From contig NC_029541.1 of NCBI RefSeq assembly GCF_001577835.2, forward strand, positions 1,731,141 to 1,795,140: a DNA stretch of 64,000 nucleotides, in the 5' to 3' direction. Below are positions 57,807 to 64,000 of this stretch, one piece after another. Position numbers and translations under genes: made by a program. This DNA is from Coturnix japonica. Lineage: Eukaryota; Chordata; Aves; Galliformes; Phasianidae. Numbering within the stretch: the first letter of the stretch is position 1; each line of letters begins with the position of its first letter. Below the pieces are notes generated by a model. That model made no database searches. It was not told the DNA's origin and worked only from the letters and a program-made list of their open reading frames with translations.

Positions 57807-60130
57807 CTAGAGCAAGGAAAGTGCTGTCAGAGGAAGGTGAGAAACCAGCTGGGAGAGCAGGAGCTGACTTGGCTGGGAAACCAGATGGGCAGCTCAGTGC
57901 CAGACCTGTCAGCTGTTCCCACAAAGGGGGATGATGGAGTCCTGCTGACCAAAACGACACTACAGCATGGGCTAAATAATCCATGGGGATCCAAAAAGCA
58001 AAAGAAATACAGTGCTGCAGCAACCACCAGCCCCTGAAAGGCTTCCAGCTGCTTCTGCAGTTCCCAAAGCCTGAGGTCCCATGAATCTGACTTCTTTTCA
58101 TACCCCCCTCCCAACACAGCTTCAGCAATGGGGCTTCCTCCAGCTCTGCCAGTGAAATAGAAGATGGAGAGCTCTGCTCTGGAGATTTGGGGTGGGGAAA
58201 AAGGGAAGAGCAGCAGCCTTGGGCTGGATGCTCACCCACTGTCTGACTCCAGGCACACCACAGGAGTGTCGGTTGGGTCGGAGGTGAGCTTGGCTGCCTG
58301 CTGGGCCAGCACAGAGATGACTCCAGCATGTTCATCTGAGAGCGTTCCTCGGCCTGCAAGAGGGGAGATGTGGGTTGAACTCACGCACACCGTGATGGGA
58401 GGCAGCTCCCCATCCCCACTTCCTTCCCTTATTGCTGTAAGCTGATGTAGTACCTCCCCAGATCAAAGAATCACATGAGTTGGTAGGGACATATAAAGGC
58501 CATCAGCCCAACCCCCCTGCAATGAACAGGGACACCCATAGCTCCAGCAGATGCTCACAGCCCCCATCCCTGACTTCCAGTGTCTCCAGGGCCAGAGCAC
58601 CCACATCTAGCTAGGGGCAACCTGTGCTGGTGCTTCTATGGGAGTCCATTGGGGTTCTATGGGGGGGTCCATAAGGGGTTCTATGCGGGGTCCACAGGGG
58701 CTCTACAGGGGGTCCACAGGGGTTTCTATGGAGGGTCATAAGGGTTCTATGGGGGGGGGGTCCCAAAGGGGGTCCATAGGGGTTCTATGGGGGGTCCACA
58801 GGGGTTCTATGCAGGGGGGTCCACAGGGGTTCTATGCAGGGGGGTCCACAGGGGTTCTATGGGGGGGGTCCAAGGGGTTCTATGGGGGGGTTCTTTGGGG
58901 GTATGCATCCAGACACGCATTGCGATGCGTGAGTTTCTATGGGGGGTTCTATGGGGGTTCCAATACGGGGTTCTATGGGGGGGTAATAGGGGTTCGTAAT
59001 GGGGGGTCCACAGGGATTCTATGGGTCTGGGGTTCTATGTGGGGGGGTCACAGGGGTTCTACTGGGGGTGGGGTCCACAGGGGTTCTATGGGGGGGGTTC
59101 TATGGGGTGTCCACAGGGGTTCTATGGGGGGTCCATAGGGGTTCTATGGGGGGGTCAATAGGGTTCTATGGGGGGGTCCATAGGGTTATATGGGGGGGGT
59201 CCATAGGGTTATATGGGGAGGGGGTCCATAGGGGTTTCTACTGGGTGGGGTCCCAAAGGGGTTCTATGCCAGGGGGGCACAGGGTTTCTAAGGGGGGGGG
59301 GGGGGGGTTTTTTTTTTTTATCTATGGGGGTCATAGGGGTTCTAATGGGGGGTCACCAAGGGGTTCTATCCAGGGGGGTCCACAGGGGTTCTGTGGTTTG
59401 GGGGGGGGTTCTAATGAGGGGGTCCACAGGGGTTTCTATGGGGGGTGTCGCACAGTGGTTATATGGTGGACAGGAAGTTCTATACGGGGTCCATAGGGGT
59501 CTTATACTGGGGGGGTCATAGGGGGTTTACTAGGGGGGTCCATAGGGGTTCTACGCGGGGGGGTCCACAGGGGTTCTATGCGGGACAGGGATTCTATAGG
59601 GGTCCATAGGGGTTCTATGAGGGTCCACAGGGGGTCCATAGGGGTTCTATGGGGGGTCCATAAGGGTTCTATGGGGGACAGGGGTTCTATGCGGGGTCCA
59701 CAGGGGTCCTATAGGGGGGTCCATAGGGGTTCTATGCGGGGGGGTCCACAGGGGTTCTATGGGGGACAGGGGTTCTATAGGGGTCCATAGGGGTCCTATG
59801 GGGGGGGTCCATAGGGGTCCATAGGGGGTCCATAGGGGCTCTATGGGGGTCTATAGGGGCTCTATGTGTGTCCCCATGCCCACCCCTAACCCAGGCCCTG
59901 CCCTGGTCGCTCCCATACTCACACCCCAGGTTGAGGCCTTGCGAGTCGGTGCACAGGACTCCCACCACGGCCGGGTTCTTCATGCTGCGGGAGAAGCGGC
60001 GGTCAGCCCGGCCTACACCCAGCCCCCAGCCCGCGGCCTTGCCTTCCTTCCCCCCCCCAGCCCCTCGGTCCCGCCGCCCCCATCCCGGTCCGTACGTGTC
60101 CTCCAGGTGCTGCTCCAGGCTCCCCTCCAT
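57746..60130 (-). CDS. LAMTOR5: LAMTOR5 (HBXIP, p10) Ragulator subunit, whole coding span
   Basis: Small roadblock-fold subunit of the lysosomal Ragulator complex, which anchors Rag GTPases and supports amino-acid activation of mTORC1; first known as hepatitis B X-interacting protein. Four exons, 60096-60130, 59923-59984, 58236-58353 and 57746-57806, total 276 bases, giving 91 residues, exactly the human length. It reads [40 protein letters not shown], and ends [13 protein letters not shown], nearly identical to human. All splice phases agree. Intron 2 is expanded by a CR1 fragment and a large G-rich minisatellite. Confidence 0.96.
57807..58235 (-). other. LAMTOR5: LAMTOR5 intron 3
   Basis: Non-coding, nothing notable seen. 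Confidence 0.75.
58236..58353 (-). CDS. LAMTOR5: LAMTOR5 exon 3
   Basis: [20 protein letters not shown], then [19 protein letters not shown]; acceptor CTCTTGCAG|GC, donor AGTGG|GTGAGC. Confidence 0.95.
58465..58640 (-). mobile_element. CR1 LINE 3'-terminal fragment
   Basis: Reads AAAGAATCACATGAGTTGGT, ACCCCCCTGCAATGAACAGG, GACACCCATAGCTCCAGCAG and GGGGCAACCTGTGCTGGTGC, the reverse complement of the CR1 3' end. About 175 bp, 5'-truncated, in LAMTOR5 intron 2, directly abutting the large minisatellite. Confidence 0.88.
58633..59868. repeat. G-rich minisatellite in LAMTOR5 intron 2
   Basis: About 1.24 kb of degenerate units of roughly 20-30 bp built from GGGGTTCTATGGGGGGTCCA and CAGGGGTTCTATGCGGGGGG. 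Nearly every unit has one or two G runs of four or more, all on the plus strand, so C-rich in the LAMTOR5 transcript. A G16-T12 double homopolymer sits at 59292-59319. Confidence 0.96.
59923..59984 (-). CDS. LAMTOR5: LAMTOR5 exon 2
   Basis: [20 protein letters not shown] and a split Cys codon; acceptor CTCCCGCAG|C, donor GGGGT|GTGAGT. Confidence 0.95.
60096..60130 (-). CDS. LAMTOR5: LAMTOR5 exon 1
   Basis: [11 protein letters not shown] plus two bases of a split Thr codon; donor GGACAC|GTACGG. The ATG has G at -3 and +4. Confidence 0.93.
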
Positions 60131-60240
60131 GCCGCCCCCCTGTCGCCTTCACTTCCGCCCTTCTCGGCGGCTCCTGGCAGCTGCGTCGGTCATGTGATGC
60201 ACGCTACGGTGGCTCCGCAGGGCCAAAAAGCGAAGCCAAT
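60131..60240 (-). promoter_or_regulatory. LAMTOR5: LAMTOR5 promoter with ETS site and M-box
   Basis: CpG-rich stretch just upstream of the LAMTOR5 ATG. On the minus strand it contains GCGGAAGTG (60150-60158), a GABPA/ETS consensus common near housekeeping starts, and further upstream TCACATGA (plus strand TCATGTGA, 60190-60197), an M-box as bound by MITF/TFEB/TFE3. No TATA box. Confidence 0.6.
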
Positions 60241-60275
60241 GTACGGGAACCGCCCTGAGCAGCACCGGTATGTTC

Positions 60276-60857
60276 CCATTGGGCAACCACTGGTCAACCA
60301 TTGGTCAACCATTGGTCAACTAGTAGTCAACCACTGGTCAACTGCTGGTCAACCATTGGTCAACCACTAGCCAACCACCGGTCAACTGCTGGTCAACCAT
60401 TGGTCAACCATTGGTCAATCATTGGTCAACCATTGGTCAACTGCTGGTCAACCACTGGTCAACCATTGGTCAACCACTGTTAACCACTAGTCAACTGTTG
60501 GTCAACTGCTGGTCAACCATTGTCAACCACTGGTCAACTGCTGGTCAACCACTGGTCAACCATTAATCAATCATTGGTCAGCCACTAGTCAACCACCGGT
60601 CAACCGCTGGTCAACCATTGGTCAACCACTGGTCAACCACTGGTCAACTGTTGGTCAACCATTGGTCAACCACTGGTCAACCATTGGTCAACTGCTGGTC
60701 AACCATTGGTCAACTAGTAGTCAGCCACTAGTCAACTGCTGGTCAACCATTAGCCAACCACAAGTCAACTGCTGGGCAAGCACTGGTCAACCAGAAGCCA
60801 ACCACTAGTCAACAGCTGGTCAACCATTGGTTAACCATTAGTCAACCACTGGTCAAT
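60276..60857. repeat. 12-bp-unit minisatellite (GGTCAACCATTG), array 2
   Basis: About 48 copies of GGTCAACCATTG with many GGTCAACCACTG, GGTCAACTGCTG and CTAGTCAACCAC variants. Same unit and strand as array 1 in SLC16A4, but dominated by GGTC instead of GGCC and more diverged. It starts about 145 bp upstream of the LAMTOR5 ATG. Confidence 0.96.
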
Positions 60858-62540
60858 GAGGACCTACAGGTACCACTAAGTCCAACTCCCTCCACCCAAC
60901 CCCTATGGTTTTGGGTGCCCCTGCCCTGTGGAGCTGTGCCATGCCCACCTCCCTCTGGTGCTCAGCCTTTTCCTAACACCCATCCTGTCCATCCCAACAC
61001 AGCTCCATACCTTTCTTTATGCCCTGTATTTGTCCCCAAAGAGCTGTAAGGGCCCCACACCCACTCCCACAGAGGACGTGGGGCTGTAGTGTTGTATCAC
61101 AGCCATTCGTGCCCTGCTTTCAGTGTGCAGGAGGTGATGGATGGCAGAGCCATCAGAGCCTGAGACTGATGGCTGAAACGCATCCAGCTCAGCCCTGGCA
61201 ATGGATCTTATCATGTCAGGCTGGAAAATTAAAATGTTATTGATGGGGGAAGTGAAATGCAGTGGTGATTTTTCTTAGTTTTATTTCTCTTTCAATTTTT
61301 TTCCCCTTCTTGATTGAGTTGGAATCGTCACCAGTCACTCCAATCCCATTGCATCCCCCCCATACTGGATATCCTGCCTGTCCCAGAGCTCCATTTTGGG
61401 TTATTTTCACCCTCCTTTGTGGGGGGGAACACAGGAATAAGATACAGCTGTGCCCTATTAAGGTTGAATCCCCCCCATACATACACACACAGGGACCCCA
61501 GAATCCCAGCTGATGGCCCATTCCCTGCAGTGAGGCTTTAGGACGGAGGAATTTCTGAGGACTGGGAGAAATTAATTCAAGACCAGGTGGAGACTTCAGC
61601 AAAGCAGGAGAACAGCTGCCACTTCAAAGGGGACGCTGGCCTTTGGAGGGGGAAATAGCCGGGCTATTTTTAGGCAATTAAATAGATAATTTAACATGGG
61701 ATTGATGCTGTGCAAGAGAAATTCTGCTGTCAGAGACAGCAGGAAGCAAAGCTGTTCTGCTGTTTGGCAGCCTGGATGTTACAGGGATGGTGCCTTGAAG
61801 TCCAGGGCTGGAGAGATTCCATTCAGTGGGTCAATATCAGTAATGCTCCTTCAATAGAGACTTACTTCGAGCCCTTGTGTAAAGGAGCATTGCCACCTCC
61901 TGGGCACACATGGCACTGGGCAATGGGAACCCAGGCTGGGCCATGGGAGCACAGGACAAGCACCAGCCACAGCTGTGTATTTCTATGGATTCATGAAGCT
62001 TTCTCCATGCAGAGCTCTGTCCCTCACACCCTCCCACAATGTGTAAATAAAAGCAGATGCTGACGGTTCATCCTCTCCTGTTTTTAAGCTCTAGCAATCC
62101 CTGCTCTTGTTTCCATGTGCTCCCAACAGACGCTCCAGATTCAATCAGACCCATAGAGAGGGGGGACACACTCAGGATATCCCACTATCCTATGAAGCAC
62201 CAATTGAGTCATTTACACATCATGTACCATCCACGACGGCCCTTTATATCTATCTCCTTTTAGCTCCAGAACTGCTAATTCTCAATCTGATCCTCAGCTA
62301 CACCTGTCAGGGATAAATATGCACCAGCCCAACAAATCCAGCTGTGTTAGCTGAGCTGAGAAATAACCCTGGGATATGGATGGGGGCGGGATGGCTGCTC
62401 TGTGAGTATTCCACCCCCCCTTCCTCGCTGGGAAAAGAATATTTCTTTCCTACTATTAACGATGCAGGTCTCATCTGCTTGCTCTGATTGGGAGGTTAAA
62501 AACAACCCAATAACCCACCCAGGCTGGAGGGGAGGGCAGG
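60858..62540. other. Spacer between LAMTOR5 and PROK1 promoters
   Basis: The two genes are divergent here. No coding exon is supported. An AATAAA lies at 62046 on the plus strand with no recognisable gene in front of it. Confidence 0.6.
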
Positions 62541-62544
62541 GGGG

Positions 62545-62550
62545 TATATA
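62545..62550 (+). promoter_or_regulatory. PROK1: PROK1 TATA box
   Basis: GGGGTATATAGGGCCGGGG lies 39-44 bases before the PROK1 ATG; transcription would start at about 62575, leaving a very short 5' UTR. A TATA promoter suits a tissue-restricted secreted factor and contrasts with the CpG promoters of its neighbours. Confidence 0.8.
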
Positions 62551-62588
62551 GGGCCGGGGTGCAGGCGGTGCAGGCAGACAACAGCACC

Positions 62589-62660
62589 ATGAGGTGGCTG
62601 CTGCAGACCCTCTGCCTGCTGCTGCTGCTGCCCTCCCACCATGGAGCTGTGATCACAGGG
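62589..62660 (+). CDS. PROK1: PROK1 exon 1: signal peptide and AVITG
   Basis: 24 codons from ATG (A at -3) to the donor ACAGGG|GTAAGT. Ends exactly at AVITG, the conserved intron position of the family. Confidence 0.93.
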
Positions 62661-63702
62661 GTAAGTGCAGCCTCAGCACTCAGCATTTGGGGTCATTTTA
62701 TGGCTGGTTTTATTTGGAGATAAGGCACCAATGGTGCTCAGCATCCCTATGGGTCAGTATCCTTATCCTTGTGCTGCTTCTCTTGCTCTCTGAAGTGTGA
62801 TGCATGGGTTTGATCTGTGTTGGGTTTTGCTGTGTTCTGCTTTGTCTGTTCAAAGTGGGGGCTGAATTTGCTGCCCTGAGCTCAGCGTGCTTTGAACTTG
62901 CCCTACAGTCTCCCACCCTGCACCGTGCAAAGTCACGTTTGGTGTGAACCCAGCCTCTCCCACCCTCCCTGTTTGCACTAAGACAAACACGAGGTGCTTG
63001 AACTCCTTTCACTGTTTGCTTTGGGTCATTTTCTGCTTGGTTTTGCAATGCGTTGGTGCTGTTCCCTATCAATCCTGTTCCTTCCTCCCGTGTCCCTCTG
63101 AGCACACGTGAGTGTGAAGTCATCCCACTGGAGTACAGCTTCTGTTTCTCCTCTAAGCATTGGACCCAGCATGCAGGGAAATGGGGGGTTAGGAACTTTT
63201 CCAGATGGAGGAAAAGAGAGTTTGATGGGGAGCATGATCCCGAATTGGGCTGGAAGGAGGGCAAGGGCAGCCAAGCTGTGGCCTGTCACTGGTTTTTAAC
63301 ATCATTTGGGGGCTAAGAGTGTGCCCAGGGAGAATTGGGTTGCTTTTGGGGTTTGAGCTGCAAGCTTCTCCCCTGTGCATCGCTCCTTTACTCCAAGCAT
63401 GTTGGATCTTCATGCTGCAGACCACCCCATATCCAGGCTGTGCTGCAAACCTCCCATCCCACCTCCAAATGGATGAGCTCTGAGCATCCCTCACCTCCTT
63501 TGGCTGCTCCCCCTGACCTAGGGGGGGAGACCAGGACCCTGGGGTTGGGCAGGCTGACCCTATTGCCTCTCCCCAGGCCTGCGAGCGGGACCCGCAGTGC
63601 GGCAGCGGGACGTGCTGTGCTGTCAGCCTCTGGCTGCGGGGTCTGAGGATGTGCACCCCTCTGGGGCAGGAGGGGGATGAGTGCCACCCCTTCAGCCACA
63701 AG
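62589..63702 (+). CDS. PROK1: PROK1 prokineticin 1 (EG-VEGF), exons 1-2, truncated by window end
   Basis: Secreted AVIT-family peptide that signals through the G-protein-coupled receptors PROKR1/2; in mammals it drives endocrine-gland endothelium and gut smooth muscle. Exons here are 62589-62660 and 63577-63702, joined in phase 0, giving the first 66 residues; the last exon is beyond 64000. A leucine-rich signal peptide [19 protein letters not shown] is predicted to be cut to expose the invariant AVITGA. Exon 2 keeps [20 protein letters not shown] and [20 protein letters not shown], with the cysteine spacing of the family. PROK1 rather than PROK2 is assigned on synteny beside LAMTOR5. Confidence 0.92.
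62661..63576 (+). other. PROK1: PROK1 intron 1
   Basis: Non-coding, nothing notable seen. Confidence 0.8.
63577..63702 (+). CDS. PROK1: PROK1 exon 2
   Basis: 42 codons between TCTCCCCAG and AAG|GTACTGG. Six cysteines of the five-disulfide colipase-like fold lie here; the other four should be in the missing exon. Confidence 0.94.
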
Positions 63703-64000
63703 GTACTGGATGGGGGGGTCCTGTGGGTGGGGGGTCCAAGCACTGGGTGGGAAAATGCACTGAGATGGGAGGGTGAGGGGGTGGGACAGGATTGGGATGA
63801 GGCTCTGGGCATCACTATGGGGGTCTTCAGGGATGCACGTGCTGTTATCCCATGGGGTGTTTTCTGCCTGTCCCCACCACCCTAAAGCCACACGGTGCCT
63901 TGGGAGCAGGGGCTGAGCAGCCCGACACATTCATTCTAAAGCAAACTGCTCCGAATTGATTTGTAAACGCCCTGCCAAGCAGGGAGACGCCTCGCTAATA
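63703..64000 (+). other. PROK1: Start of PROK1 intron 2
   Basis: Non-coding to the window edge. Confidence 0.75.

Noticed and set aside
58638-59521. Gly/Ser/Tyr-rich plus-strand frames that look like a structural protein
   Set aside because: They follow the G-rich minisatellite in LAMTOR5 intron 2, in two overlapping frames, and break with the repeat.
61710-62063. 117-codon frame ending near an AATAAA at 62046
   Set aside because: The hexamer overlaps the end of the frame, composition is ordinary spacer and no domain is seen.
1-64000. Endogenous retroviruses, LTRs, Polintons, CRISPR arrays, tRNA or rRNA genes
   Set aside because: I looked for them and saw none; only CR1 LINE fragments and tandem repeats were recognised among repeats.

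Overview
This window is vertebrate genomic DNA, almost certainly from a bird and probably a galliform such as chicken. The evidence is CR1 LINE fragments, compact GC-rich introns, many G/C-rich minisatellites typical of avian microchromosomes, and gene order. Read left to right it holds KCNC4 (+), RBM15 (+), SLC16A4 (-), LAMTOR5 (-) and the first two coding exons of PROK1 (+). From memory this matches human 1p13.3 (SLC6A17-KCNC4-RBM15-SLC16A4-LAMTOR5-PROK1), so the non-coding left end is probably the 3' UTR of SLC6A17. The chicken counterpart should be microchromosome 26, an inference not tested here.

Layout. 1-2.5 kb: probable SLC6A17 3' UTR. 2.5-5.3 kb: spacer. 5.3-22.3 kb: KCNC4, with a CpG-island promoter, three shared coding exons and two mutually exclusive last exons 4.8 kb apart. 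22.3-34.4 kb: gene-free, with candidate conserved elements. 34.4-35.85 kb: a minisatellite merging into a very dense CCAAT-box promoter. 35.97-38.77 kb: the RBM15 coding sequence in one exon, followed by a long UTR-like tract. 48.7-55.7 kb: SLC16A4, eight coding exons on the minus strand, reconstructed to 518 codons with every splice phase consistent. 57.4-60.2 kb: LAMTOR5, four exons, 91 residues. 62.5-64 kb: TATA promoter and exons 1-2 of PROK1; the last exon lies outside the window.

The genes do unrelated jobs: a fast neuronal potassium channel, an m6A-writer adaptor RNA-binding protein, an orphan monocarboxylate-type transporter, a Ragulator subunit at the lysosome and a secreted prokineticin. 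They are linked by conserved synteny, not a pathway. No wholly new system was found. The most notable points are about 20 forward CCAAT boxes in 955 bp before RBM15, a KCNC1-type alternative C-terminus in KCNC4, two 12-bp-unit arrays of shared origin flanking SLC16A4/LAMTOR5, and a degenerate family signature at the SLC16A4 N-terminus. Exon borders were read by eye from frame, splice consensus and remembered mammalian proteins; no alignment was run.
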